Shown here: piece after piece, positions 45,720 to 56,529 of the stretch
Layout of the letters: each line of letters starts with the position of its first letter
Position numbering within the stretch: the first letter of the stretch is position 1
Assembly (NCBI GenBank): GCA_964016985.1
Contig: OZ024831.1
Span: 26,021,631-26,085,630 of the forward strand
Direction: 5' to 3'
DNA from: Anodontia alba
Lineage: Eukaryota; Mollusca; Bivalvia; Lucinida; Lucinidae
Length of the DNA: 64,000 nucleotides
Made by a program: the position numbers and the translations under genes
Notes under the pieces: generated by a model
What the model was told of the DNA's origin: nothing
What the model saw: the letters and a program-made list of their open reading frames with translations, nothing else
Databases searched by the model: none

Positions 45720-46565
45720 AATGATTCCGTAAGGCTGGTCTAAGCCTTCGTTGCCCATACAATGCATAATGCCTTCTTTCTTGCGATGCGTACAATTTAC
45801 TCTTTTGTCTACTAAGGGATACAAAACACACGTTATACTGAACTATAAGTCCACCAAGCGAAGAAAATTTCCCTTGGGTGTACGATTGTACCTAGATACG
45901 TCGAGGTGAACAAAACTAAGTAATATTAATGTGTTCCGAAGGCTAATACGAATTTCCATCTGCTTTTCACTGAGTGAAATGCATTTATCAGAAAATAACC
46001 TCTGATCCCCACGCGGCTGAACAAAAACCGGACACTTTAGGGATTCGTTTTCAGCTACTTCATTTGTCTCTGCAACAGTCAACCTATTTATTATCCTGAA
46101 AATCCATAAATTTTGTGGAAACTTGAATGAGATTTTCGTCTCCCATTTTGGCAGATCACGATGCATACTTTACACGTGTAACGAACCGGAGTGGAGGCTT
46201 TTGTATGTTAAAGCATTCCTCGCTGGAGTATCGGGTCCAAGAGGAAAATTGACTTTTGAGAAGAAATTCATTGTAGGAGTTATGAATAACTCCGTCATTA
46301 ATCTTGAAGGCATGATTAATCTACAAGGCCCTCAGAAAGAATCCGCATTAATTTTGACCCAAAATCAATTACCATATATTTCTCAAGCCCCGTGGCCTGT
46401 CTGATGTTTTTTTTTCTTTTTTTCTTTTTATTTTAGTATTTCTTCAGCCATGCTTTGAATGTTTACATGGTCTTAGGACCAGTTTTAAACAAGAAAATTA
46501 TAGTTTAATGATTTAATTATTATTATTATTTTTTTTTTTTTTGAAAGAATTTATATATCATGTCT
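45720..46565. other. Stretch without a recognised gene
   Basis: Frames of 107 codons (minus, 45843-46166) and 93 codons (plus, 46123-46404) overlap at their ends. Neither resembles a family I know, and the composition matches flanking DNA. If a host exon exists in the window this is a possible place, but the evidence is weak. T/ATT runs near 46407 and 46518-46543. Confidence 0.3.
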
Positions 46566-46569
46566 GTAC

Positions 46570-46800
46570 AGCATATCGTTTAAGCAGGCAAATAATTTTC
46601 TTATTTTATCCCAGATAATAGGCTTTGACATTTCACGCATTTGTCTCCTGGGAAAATAGGCGTCGACATTTCATGCAAATTATCTCCTTAAGAGACACAT
46701 TGCATGAACTGTCAAAGCCTATTTTCTGGGACAATAAAGAGATTATCGACAATTTGGCGTCTGCTGAATTAGCCCAGAGAGTGGTAAAGGCTAATGACAG
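46570..46800. repeat. Family D short inverted-repeat element, large copy
   Basis: GATAATAGGCTTTGACATTT pairs with ACTGTCAAAGCCTATTTTCT. A second internal copy of GACATTTCATGCAAAT lies between. The right end GGCGTCTGCTGAATTAGCCC, then AGAGAGTGG mirrors the CACTCTCTGGTCTAATTCAG end of the 4.8-kb copy, so the two are in opposite orientation. Confidence 0.75.
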
Positions 46801-46951
46801 GCAAAATAGTGAAATATAATTTTATTATATTTTATGATTTATGACAACTATCGACTAAAATAATGTCATGACCTATTGAATCTGTTAATTAGGTTACAGA
46901 ACTGGAATTCATCTAGGAAAATGTGTTGTGTGTCATTATACTTTGCAGTAT

Positions 46952-47145
46952 ATTTACCCTAAGTATAAGGGCAAGCTATCCAGAGCAGACTGTGTAGACC
47001 CAGATCAGACGCCGCAGATCGGGGCGTCTGATCTGGGTCTACACTGTTTGCCAGCTAGTTCAGACCATCAAAAGGAGCTCAGTGGGCATGTTCAAATTTG
47101 GGACGAGTATGGAATAGAAAGGTGTTCGAATATTTAAGGTAAATG
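46952..47145. repeat. Element with family B hairpin centre (46985-47052)
   Basis: TTTACCCTAAGTATAAGGGC and GTTCGAATATTTAAGGTAAA form the outer inverted ends. The hairpin is GCAGACTGTGTAGACCCAGA, then TCAGACGCCGCAGATCGGGG, and a mirrored arm ending CTACACTGTTTGCC. Confidence 0.8.
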
Positions 47146-47165
47146 CGGTAAGCTTGAGCAAAATG

Positions 47166-47224
47166 TGATGACTGAGATAAGGCGCCACAGAACGTCACAT
47201 TTGATCAGCGTATACATTGTGTGC
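47166..47224. repeat. Family B hairpin, degenerate
   Basis: GAGATAAGGCGCCACAGAAC and TTTGATCAGCGTATACATTG remain. Both arms are mutated. Confidence 0.45.
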
Positions 47225-47343
47225 CACTCATTCAGCAATTAACCCTTGTCATGCTGAATATATTTAGATGCCATGTGCATTTCTAATTTTCAGCCAATCA
47301 GATTACTTGATCCAGGTTGTTGATACAAATTCAAGAATTGAAT

Positions 47344-47412
47344 GGCAAACAGTGTAGATCCAGATCAGTTGGCTTCTGAAGAAGCCAATTGATCTGGATC
47401 TATACTGTTTGC
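47344..47412. repeat. Family B hairpin with replaced inner stem
   Basis: Outer arms GGCAAACAGTGTAGATCCAG and CTGGATCTATACTGTTTGC are standard. The inner stem is ATCAGTTGGCTTC against GAAGCCAATTGAT rather than GACGCCGC, yet it pairs almost perfectly. A lone right arm at about 47567-47600 belongs to another decayed copy. Confidence 0.88.
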
Positions 47413-47808
47413 ATAGGCAGGACATATCCGGGTTCAGCAGGACAAAGGGTTAAGACATATCAACCTCTTTCTCAGATTTTAGGACAGGTTTGTTAATGTC
47501 GACTACGTACTAATCGAAAATGCGGTAGGCGGGAGGAAAACCGTGAAAACCCACAACAAATGCTGCAGAATATGGCGTCTGATCAGGATCTACAATGCAA
47601 GTCGTCCAACAGTTTTTAGTCACAGTAACAGGTAGTAGAATGTACTTGCTCAAATTTCAGTACAGTTATAAAAAGAATGGAGGTGAATGAATATTTAGGG
47701 TAAGACCGGTGATTTTACAGCCTATTGACACGGCTCATTCGACATTTGGTAAATGGATTAGAGAACTTGAATTCAGCTGTGAATGGGTATTTTTCGCAGG
47801 TCCACATA

Positions 47809-48138
47809 TAGTCGACTCTCGTTATCTCGAATTCCAAGGGACTCACTGAAACACTTCGAGATATCCGTACTTCGACATATCAGATTTGAGAGAGTGAGGA
47901 AAACAATAAATTGAACAACCGCATTTAACAAATGAATATGTGACTCCTGAAGTTTGAAATATATGTATAAAATAATGTTGAAAAGAGGAGAAATTGCTCC
48001 TTAGGAGCAATTTCTCCTCTTTTCCACATTATTTTGTTACCTGTTGTCATAGTTTCATGTTAAAACAGGGACCAGATTTTCACTTCGAGATAAGCGGTAA
48101 TTCGAAATAAGCGAGTTCGAGATAACGAGGTTCGACTG
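47809..48138. mobile_element. pogo/Tigger-like MITE, copy 2 (inverted)
   Basis: Ends TAGTCGACTCTCGTTATCTC (first base mutated from C) and GAGATAACGAGGTTCGACTG, with TA on each side (47807-47808, 48139-48140). It is the reverse complement of copy 1 at 22531-22864, high identity throughout, including the inner hairpin built on GAAAAGAGGAGAAATTGCTC. Confidence 0.87.
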
Positions 48139-48320
48139 TATATCGTAGTTACCCTAAATAATATGACAAACAAGCTGCTGAACATGCTTTTGATCAGAGC
48201 CGCCACTGGTTGCCATCCATCTAGCATCAACGCATAGTCATACAGACTAACGCAAATCGCAGGACAAGTACGGTATAGATTAAAGGTGTCCGAATAGCTA
48301 GGATAAATGCGGTTACAATA

Positions 48321-48560
48321 ATGGGCCAGCGCACGACAAAACCTACAATATGACCCATGTGACCAGCAAAGACTCAGATCAGCTTCTACAACCTCCCGTT
48401 ATGGCAGGCGTTCTCGCTTATCCCTCTAGATAGCCCGGAGGCTGTAGAAGGCATATGCATTCAGCGAAGACTTTGATCAGACTGCGCGGATGTGCAGGCA
48501 GATCTGAGTCTTCGCTGTTCGCACAAGTCATATTGTAGGTTTTGTCGTGTGCTGGCTCAT
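48321..48560. mobile_element. About 240-bp inverted-repeat MITE with inner hairpins
   Basis: ATGGGCCAGCGCACGACAAA, then ACCTACAATATGAC pairs with its mirror ending GTGCTGGCTCAT at 48560. Inner arms TCTACAACCTCC and GGAGGCTGTAGA, and a GCGAAGACTTTGATCAGACT, then GCGCGGATGTGCAGG stem (48454-48527) related to the 15.8-kb hairpin, make nested stems. Confidence 0.75.
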
Positions 48561-48679
48561 GTATTATTAAATGTTGACTTGGCTCCGTCCAAAATTTGGT
48601 GAAAAGGTTAGGAGTTTTTGCACATGTCTGTATGTACGTAACTACTATTTACTCTCAGTATTGGGACATACATGTCTTA

Positions 48680-48744
48680 GCAAACAGTGTAGACCACAAT
48701 CAGACGCCACAGAAGGCGGTGTCTTATCAGAGTTCACTGTTTGT
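48680..48744. repeat. Family B hairpin, moderately diverged
   Basis: GCAAACAGTGTAGACCACAA, then TCAGACGCCACAGAAGGCGG, and a shortened right arm ending TTCACTGTTTG. Confidence 0.7.
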
Positions 48745-49819
48745 CACTCATCCGGCAGTTTAAAGCACATCACCTGGGTACGTAGGAATTGTTCAATATT
48801 AAGGACAAGTATCTTAAGGAGGTAAGATGTCCGAATATTTGTAGTAAATGAGGTAGGTCAGAATTCACTGTTCACTGTGTAAACCGATATAAAGTTCTAC
48901 ACTGCTAGCTACTCATCCAGCATGCGGTTGGGCACCACCATTGTAATCTTTCTTCTCGACTAAACTAAAATTTGAGTTGATGAATGGAGTACACACTGGC
49001 TTCCACACATAGAGTGGCTCTAGTCGTTTCTACATTTTGTCTGTCATTCTTTCAATCACATGTAACATTGTGTCTGTCACCGTCTTATTGCAGATTATGT
49101 TTTTACAACTTAGGGGCTTTATGGATTAGACTGATTGCAACTAAACGAGATAGCACACCTTGAAAAGATGAACAATAAAAGGATAGAGTCTTGAGAAAGT
49201 CTAGCGCCCAGCGATGTCTCACATGATCCTTCGCATACTGAGCCATGTCTTCGTCGGGATTCTCAGAATGGCCAATGATTCAAGATTTCATCAGAATAAA
49301 ACTGAAACATCTGTGCAGGCTAATCTGAGTGTTCGCTGAGAGTATGTCATAAACTATGACTTGACATGTTTCTTTTCACCTAATTGAATAACAGTTCTTA
49401 CATTACTTGGTCTTTCCTTGGTACTCTTTGTTTCAATATTAATAAGGTGCGGACATTAAGATGGTCACGATTAAGGCTTGATTTCATTAGCGTAGATGTC
49501 AGTTGGGCAGTAGGTAAAGTTTTATTGCTTTGTAACAGCAGAAGCTTTCATGTAAGTGTATGCTTCTTCAAGCAAAACGGAAACAGCTGGAAAGAAACAA
49601 GGCATCGCAGGCCGTACAAATTCCCTCGCACAAGACTACTCGGTGAGTGCAAACACTGAACTGGAAATTTCATGACATATAATAGTTATATGAACGAAGA
49701 AACAAACAGCCTGCGACCTTAATGTAAAGGTCAGTTATGACTTTGACATTATATACAGTATTGTAAACATTCAGATTTTCAGGTTGGGAGAGATTAGATT
49801 TCACACGATAGAAAATATT
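48745..49819. other. 1.1-kb stretch without a gene
   Basis: A half GCGAACAG-type hairpin near 49310-49345 (ATCTGTGCAGGCTAATCTGA). Otherwise nothing supported. Confidence 0.4.
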
Positions 49820-51212
49820 TTAGTCAAGTCAACCTTGACCTTGAGCCCTGGACCTGAAAGTCAAACTTGTTCAAGATATTATCATACCTACAAATGTTTG
49901 AAGTTATATTAAAATCCATTGATAGATGGAGGGGCTAGAGCGATGACAAAGTTTGTTTGTTTGTTTGTTTGTTTTCGAAAAATAGCCAGTTACATTGACC
50001 TTGAGCCCAGCAACCTGAAAGTTGAACTTGCTCGTGATATTAAATACCCAACAATTGTATGAAGGTACATTAAAATCCACTGATAAATGCACAGGCTAGA
50101 GCGATGACAAAGTTTTTTTTCTTTTTTTTTTTTCTAAAAATAGCCACAGTTATCTTTTTAATCTGAAAGTTAAACTTGCTCAAGACATTATCATAACCAA
50201 CATTTATGTGAATTTATGTTAATTTCCATCGATAAATGTAGGCACTAGAGCGATGATAATGTTTTTGTTTTTTTTTTTCTAAAAATAGCCACAACGACCT
50301 TGACCTTAAGCCCAGGACCCTGAAAGTCAAACTTGCCTGAGATATTATCATAACCAACATTTGTATGATTTTACATAAAAATCCATCAATAAATGTAGGT
50401 GCTAGAGCGATGACAATTTTTTTTTTCTAAAAATAGCTTCAGTGACCTTGGCCTTCAGCCCAGGATCCTGAAAGTTAAATTTGCTTGAGATATTGTCAAA
50501 ACCAACATTTGTGTGAAGTAATACGAAAACACATCAATAAATGTAGGCTCTAGATTGATGACATTTTTTTTTTCTAAAAAAAAGCCACAGTGACCTTAAC
50601 CTTAAACCTACGACCCTGAAAGTCAAAATTGTTCGAGATATTGTCATACCAACATTTATGTGAAGCTACATAAAAAATCTATCAATTAATACCGGTGCTA
50701 GAGCGATGACAATGTTTGTTTTTGTTTGTTTGTTTGTTTGTTTGTTTTTCTTCTAAAATAGCCACAATGACCTTGACCTTAAGCCCAGGACCCTGAAAGT
50801 CGAACTTGCTCGAGATATTGTCATACCTAACATTTGTGTGAAGTTACATTAAAAATCCATCAACAAATGTAGGCACTACAGTGATGATAATGCTTTTTTT
50901 TTTTTTTTTTTTTTTGTTGTTTTTGTTTTTCTAAAATAGCTACAGTGACCTTGACCTTGACTCCAGGACCCTGAAAGTCAAACTTGCTCGAGATATTGTC
51001 ATAACCACATTTGTGTAAAGTTATATTAAGATCCATGGATAAATGTAGGCGCTAGAGCGATGACAAAGTTTTTCTAAAAAATCGCCACAGTTAGTTTGAC
51101 CTTGAGTCCAGGACATTGAAAGTCGAACGCCCGAGATATTGGCATACCCAACATTTGTGTGAAGTTATATTAAAAGCCTTTAATAAATGTAGGCGCTTAA
51201 GCGATGACAAAA
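49820..51212. repeat. Tandem array of nine units, about 150-175 bp each
   Basis: Units begin near 49825, 49990, 50150, 50288, 50440, 50588, 50760, 50940 and 51080. Core: TGACCTTGACCTTAAGCCCA, GGACCCTGAAAGTCAAACTT, GCTCGAGATATTGTCATAAC, CATTTGTGTGAAGTTACATT, AAAATCCATCAATAAATGTA and GGCGCTAGAGCGATGACAA. Between units lies a variable T-rich stretch (GTTT repeats or poly-T) that sets the unit length. After the last unit the sequence turns to ACGTACGTACGAACG and then unrelated DNA. Stop codons occur in all frames. Confidence 0.92.
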
Positions 51213-51625
51213 GGTGAACATTCACACGTACGTACGAACGTATTTACATACGAGACAAACACTATATCCCCACCACAACCTCGTTGTGCGAGGGGATAAT
51301 AAAACAATCCACCTGTATACATGCACCTTGAAGTAGCGTATTTCACTATAAGGTTGACAAGAGGCTGCAAATATGCAAATCTGACTATATGCGTTACCAC
51401 CGCAACAGACAAACTAGATTTTGACGTTCAAGCATGAACAGCGACGGTATAACAGTATTTGTACATTCGCAGAATCTTATCAGGACATTGTCTTCTTGGA
51501 AAATAGTATTGATGTACAGGAAGAGCCACAATCACAGAACAAAACCTGCTAATGCCCATGTCATCAATCATTTTGTATATGAACAGTTGGTAATTTTGCG
51601 ATTAGATAGTAAGCACCATTTTCTG

Positions 51626-51657
<32 letters not shown>

Positions 51658-52714
51658 ATAGCGAAGAGACGTAGATTGACTGTCGCCAATGCATAGATGC
51701 CATTGACGGGGTATATGTTGTATGCGAAAACAGGATTGAAGAGAATTATATATAAACAGTGTTTAGTAACAAATTGAAGAGAATCGTTATTATACATTTT
51801 GTTTTTGTTCAATTACTGTGATCACTTTATCTGTTCGTCTATTTTTTGCTTTGTCTTGTAATAAGAACATTATAAAAAGCACGGACTACCACTTATGTTT
51901 GATACAACTTAAGCGGCTGTTTTATACACATGTCGATACCATCTCAATATATCATCATGTTGAGAATGAAAAATGTATTTTCGTTGTAAATCAGTGTGCG
52001 GAAGGTTGTTGTGTCTGAATCAGATAACATAAGAACAGGCGACCGACAACTTCTCAAAAATGAGGCCCATTATTAGCAAATCACTAGAAATAAATGGATA
52101 TCGTTATGGAAAAATATGTAAACTAGCTTACGTTTGTAAACGTGCTAGAAAACATATAGAAATCTAGTTAGATTATTACCGTATTTGATCCAGTTACCAT
52201 AAGTACCCCTGTTAGCGCACAGTCAAACAGTTTTGTACTCTTCAGATTACAGGCCATTTATCTACTTCTTTTTAAAAGCTTATGTTGTGGGTACCCATTT
52301 GAATTGCACAATTCATTTCATGCCGCAGATCAAACAGACAGCTAATGCAATTTAGCCTGTATAATGACAAAACCAAAGAATCTTTTTCAAATCCAGAAAG
52401 TTACGACGGGCAGCCGGAAAAAAAGCCAGCCTTCCCAAGCTCTGTCTTTTCACATGCAGGTACCTACACTATTATACATGACCGAAAACAACATTTGAAC
52501 GCCTATTTATCGGTCAGTTTACTTTCAACGAGACATGTGTATACACGAAGATTTGTGAATTTAAATTAGGTATTACGGCAGCAATGGACTTAGTTGGAGG
52601 AACAGAGATCTGTAATAAAATTCCTGCTTTCAGACGGTGAAACAACTTGCCACATGTTTTTTCAAAGGTTGCAAAATTTTATTTTCTAAAACATACATAA
52701 CGTTTAGGTGACAA
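51213..52714. other. Stretch without a recognised gene
   Basis: Poly-T at 51628-51656. AGGAAGAGCCACAATCACAG near 51519 is a short inverted Penelope-like tail scrap. The 74-codon frame at 52345-52569 has no recognisable domain. A phrase CTTATGTTGTGGGTACCCAT near 52277 recalls the family A core. Confidence 0.4.
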
Positions 52715-52790
52715 TTGTTGTCCCGTCCTCCGTACAGCCAAGACATTGCCCCTTGTGACTTTTATTTGATTCCAGAACCAAACAAAGGCT
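52700..52790 (+). pseudogene. mariner transposase C-terminal scrap
   Basis: The frame starting in this block reads LSRPPYSQDIAPCDFYLIPE. This corresponds to the conserved mariner/Tc1-type PYSPDLAPCDFFLFP motif, which carries the third catalytic Asp of the DD34D/DD41D triad. Only about 25 codons are recognisable. It continues in the same frame into a Penelope-like fragment. Confidence 0.7.
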
Positions 52791-52804
52791 CGCTGGAAAC
52801 AAAT

Positions 52805-52936
52805 ATGAGACCAGGGGAACCTGAATTTTATGGTGACTTAGTGTATGAATTAAAAAAAAGAACTATAGAAAAACCTGAATTTTCTGATTATTTGAGTAAG
52901 ATTTTCATATGTTATAAACGAAAGGGGTATAACTGA
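52805..52936 (+). pseudogene. Penelope-like RT C-terminal fragment, in frame with the mariner scrap
   Basis: RPGEPEFYGDLVYELKKRTI, then EKPEFSDYLSKIFICYKRKG and YN and a stop aligns with GISEPEFYGDLVYRFRKIVG and KLINRYKRIGYSL near the end of the 58.7-kb copy. It forms one 74-codon frame with the mariner piece (52715-52936). Confidence 0.75.
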
Positions 52937-53460
52937 TGTCATAAAAATCTGCTTGCTTAGCAGTTAATCCAATCACGGTTGACCACTTTGTTTACCTCTT
53001 TAATTGCACACCAGAGAGCGTGGTTTAGACAATGATGGCTCCGACTTAAAAACTATTTATTCGTTGGTCTGGGCCAGAACTTTTTATGTCTGTATCTCGG
53101 CTCAACGGGGTTCAACTGGTGGTTGTCTTTTGCTGCAGTATTACAGTGGTGTTGTTTGACAACCCAGGGATCTGCAAGTTTCTCAATACGTTGTTCTTTT
53201 GAGTCATCATCTTTGCTTCATTATAGGCTTTGTTATTTATTTGTTGCCCGTGATAATTCATAGATGAGTTAGAAGACCTCCTAACGGACCGAACAAATAT
53301 ATGGGTTTACCACTATTGAAGCTGAGGGCGAGGGTTGGGATCCCTTGAAGCTAGCTTAAGCCCTCAGTAATTCATTACTGACCGTTCCAAGACGGTACTT
53401 TCATTGTGGTACTTATTGTTAATTACTATGTAGTGTTTTAATTTCTATTGTTTTCCTTTA
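52937..53460 (+). mobile_element. Penelope-like 3' tail following the C-terminal fragment
   Basis: TTTAATTGCACACCAGAGAG and GTTCAACTGGTGGTTGTC, then ATAGATGAGTTAGAAGACCT and TACTGACCGTTCCAAGACGG, match in order the segment after the RT stop in the 58.1-58.8 kb copy (TTTAATTGCACGACGGCGG, GTTCAACTATTGGTTTTC, GAGTTGGGAACC, TACTGACCGTTCTAAGGC). Confidence 0.65.
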
Positions 53461-53778
53461 ACAATTATGTACGTTTATTCAATTAAGTTTGGGTATCAAT
53501 GCTACATTTTTGTGAAAGAATTGCCAGCTCTACTTGCCATCTGTTCATTTTGTGGCTGCTTAATTGTATTTGTCTGTCTTTCCTTTTGATGTTGGGGGGC
53601 TTGATGTGGATCTGATTGTATCAGTTCCTGAGTTCACTTATTTATTTTACTTACAGTTGTAGACTCGGTACCTCAGCAGTTGGGAATACAAAATCCCTCG
53701 GAAATTGAAAAAGGGTATAGACGTAGGTGGGAAATACTTTGAAAAGGATTAAAACACGTTTTTTTTGACAAAACTGAT

Positions 53779-53810
53779 TTTATTTATTTATTTATTTATT
53801 TATTTATTTT
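53779..53810. repeat. Microsatellite (TTTA)n
   Basis: About eight TTTA units. Confidence 0.92.
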
Positions 53811-53823
53811 TGCGAAAAGAGCA

Positions 53824-53931
53824 ACCCAGTAAGCATTCTACATAAATCTATAGCGGGCCGTTATCGGCCCGTCAGCGTAGCTGACGAGCCGATAACGGTC
53901 CGCTGTAGATTTATAAAGAATGCTAGCTGGG
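53824..53931. repeat. Family C hairpin
   Basis: CCCAGTAAGCATTCTACATA, inner arm GCGGGCCGTTATCGGCCCGT, tip CAGCGTAGCTGA, mirrored with a few mismatches to AATGCTAGCTGGG. Confidence 0.87.
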
Positions 53932-54004
53932 AAAGTGTCCGAATATTTTCCGATGCCCTCGTAATTCCACTGAAACATATATATCTGTTTTTGCCTGATC
54001 AAAA

Positions 54005-54200
54005 TATAATTGAAGATACTCAGGAAATGCCACAATCACGAAGCACAGCCATCTCGAGACACCAAAAGTAGAAGAGATGAGATGAGCAATAAAAAATGAT
54101 TAAACAAACGTCACATATGAAACCACCGACGCACAAAAACAGAAAAGCTGCAACAAAGTTACCGCCTCAGAACGGTCACCTACTGGTGAGCTTAAATCAG
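54005..54200 (-). mobile_element. Penelope-like tail fragment, minus strand
   Basis: TCAGGAAATGCCACAATCAC, then GAAGCACAGCC and later ACCGCCTCAGAACGGTCA are the reverse complement of tail motifs GTGATTGTGGCACTCCCTGG and TGACCGTTCTAAGGCGG. Confidence 0.5.
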
Positions 54201-54825
54201 GTTCACTCGCACGGAATCGCGCCCTGAATTCTGCGGCGACCTGAGATCAAAACACGAGAACATCTAATCAGGACCACGATGCGCCCGACTACAGACATTG
54301 ATAGTCAAGCACCGACCCTGTAAAACAGACTGAGGAAGGATCCGACTCGTTGTCTGCAACCACTGAAATGAAGCAAGGTCTAACGTTAACAAGATCTCTG
54401 TTCAGCATGACGTCTTCGTATTTTAGAGTATAAGTGAGTAAGTTATTCAACCTACGTAGACTTCCTTCGATTCAAAACTATCCCGCATTGAGAACTGGTA
54501 AATGAAAATTTGTTCATCGGCACAATGCCAGCAACTGCCTATCAGAACAAAGGGTGCACCTAAGCGATCAAATCAAATCACATGAAATAAAAAAGTCCAA
54601 ACAAATATTAGATTGTCACCAAGCCATGAACAGCAAATAGACAAACAAAATTGATGTCAAATGAGTCACTTCACGAGAAAAACTTTTAGCCAAGTACGAA
54701 TAACACAGGCACAGATTAGCTTGCACATTCACCCAGTCCGATCAGCACCTCTGCTCGCCTACCAGACAGTTTACTACCTATATCATCAACTGCTCATCGG
54801 AATAAAAGATGCACCCAAGCAATCA
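54201..54825. other. Stretch without a gene
   Basis: No supported gene. Between about 54550 and 54825 some phrases occur twice (GGTGCACCTAAGCGATCAAA and GATGCACCCAAGCAATCAAA; AACTGCCTATCAGAACAAAG and AACTGCTCATCGGAATAAAA), suggesting an old duplication of roughly 260 bp. Confidence 0.4.
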
Positions 54826-55081
54826 AATTTCACCACAAAAAAAAAAACAAAAAAATGAAAATTTTGAGATAAAAAAATCATATTTTTTTCACATTTCTGC
54901 TCAAAACATAGATTGTGGGTACTCGTAAGAACCGCTTCGCCGCGGCGGTTCTAACGAGTATCCACAATCTATGTTTTTGAGCAGAAATAAGGAAATAATG
55001 TTTACCCCTGTAAACCCCAGTTTTACTATATAAAAGTGGGGTTAAAGGGGGTCAATATTATATAGGTATGTTTTCGTGATG
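54826..55081 (-). mobile_element. Family A foldback element, left end truncated
   Basis: Begins in the A-rich arm (TTTCACCACAAAAA), without the CATTACG terminus, and ends normally with TTTTCGTGATG. The palindrome tip carries changes (GTAAGAACCGCTTCGCCGCGG). Confidence 0.88.
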
Positions 55082-55254
55082 AGTCACAGATCAGCCTGCA
55101 CATTCACGAAGTCCGATCAGTACCTTAATTGCTCGCCACCAAGGCGGTATTATACCTATACTTGCTTAACCAAGATTTAACAGCTACGCTCATTTCTGTT
55201 GCTGCACAAGCGCGGTAGCGGCCGAAAATAATGACCGTGTACATCGATATTTGG

Positions 55255-55399
55255 AGGTTATTACATGCCTACTGTCGCGTTCTAGGCATATCGGCACGGT
55301 AGCCCCATATTGGCCCGAGGGCCTTTAGGCCCGATGACCAATGTGGACTACCAGGTCGATATGTCTGGCATAGCTACAGTGGCCATGTGGTAACCTTTC
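55255..55399. repeat. Diverged inverted repeat
   Basis: GGTTATTACATGCCTACTGT pairs with GCTACAGTGGCCATGTGGTA, then ACC, and the centre GGCCCGAGGGCCTTTAGGCC is GC-rich and self-complementary. Confidence 0.6.
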
Positions 55400-55688
55400 T
55401 ATTACATTTTTTTTTCATTGAAATGTGTAAGTATATCTTCAGTAAAACACTCGATACCATTGGGCTTCTTTGTGTGTTCCATGTCTGTTCATACAGAGGT
55501 GATGGGTTTACCCTCTTTATGTTTGGTTTCAGTACCTAAACTGATGACGTTAGTTTAATGATGTCACTTTTCATAGTAAAACCGCAAACAGAATAAAATT
55601 GTATTGATGGATGAAAGAGATTTTAAAAACGATCCAGATGCAGCTCTCGGAGACAATTTTCAAGAGAGAACTTTGTTTCGGTATGTTC

Positions 55689-55849
55689 GAGCAATATAGG
55701 GATCGAACATGGTTTTTCATACATTAACATTCGCCAGGTCCCGAGGGAGGTGTTGAAAACCGAGGCCGGAGGCCGCGGTTTTCAATACCTGCCTAGGGAC
55801 TTGGCGAATGTTAATGCCTTGAAAAACCATGTTCGATCGATATAATTGC
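55689..55849. repeat. 160-bp palindrome
   Basis: GAGCAATATAGGGATCGAAC, then ATGGTTTTTCA and TTAACATTCGCCAGGTCCCG, mirrored through GAGGCCGGAGGCCGCGG to CTTGGCGAATGTTAATGCCT and ATGTTCGATCGATATAATTG. Long nearly perfect arms. Confidence 0.85.
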
Positions 55850-56027
55850 ATAAAATCTGAAAACATTTGCCACATTTCGTGTTATTTCTTGCACTACTTT
55901 GTTTCGCCTTTTCACCGATGTCTCGCGAACGCAATTTGTACGCACTGTGCTCGTTCTAGGGCCGGGCAGTACACATCTCGTAACGGAAGCAAATCTGTGG
56001 CCCCGGTATGATCATATTGAAAGTTGC

Positions 56028-56084
56028 GTAGCCGTGCATTAACAAGGCGTGAATTGCCTTGTTAATACACGGCTTTTCGCCCGT
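56028..56084. repeat. Short inverted repeat
   Basis: GCCGTGCATTAACAAGGCG pairs with CCTTGTTAATACACGGC. A third GTTAATGCACGGC follows, allowing alternative pairing. Confidence 0.75.
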
Positions 56085-56529
56085 TAATGCACGGCTGTTA
56101 ATAACGTACGACACTGCTTTTTATGCAAGAATCGCTTTTTCTGAGTTTGTTTGGGCAGCAATTTGTTTTCAGTTTTACATTAAGATCGAATCTGTATGCT
56201 TTACGCAGCGTGTTTTTCATCATTCAGTTGGTATGTTCGATCTGCTTGATATGTTCTGAATTTCGACGTTAAAGGGCGGATATCGATGCACCCGTAGTCT
56301 AATATCGATGTGCTTTGGAAGTTGGCTATCGGTTGAGAGTCAGAAGCAATATCAGGCCGTGTAACTAAGCAAACCGTTACTGTTTTTTGTAAAACGTGTA
56401 AAAACATATCAATATTTTATTTTGCTTGGACCACTGAGACTAGTGAGCTCATGCATTTTGTGTTGTTAATTTCCACAAAAAATATTAGACGTTCACCACA
56501 GTGATTTCGGCCATTTCTCAAGATTGTCA

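Noticed and set aside
45843..46404. Overlapping 107- and 93-codon frames as host exons
   Set aside because: No recognised domain and no convincing splice signals. Kept only as a remark in the region entry.
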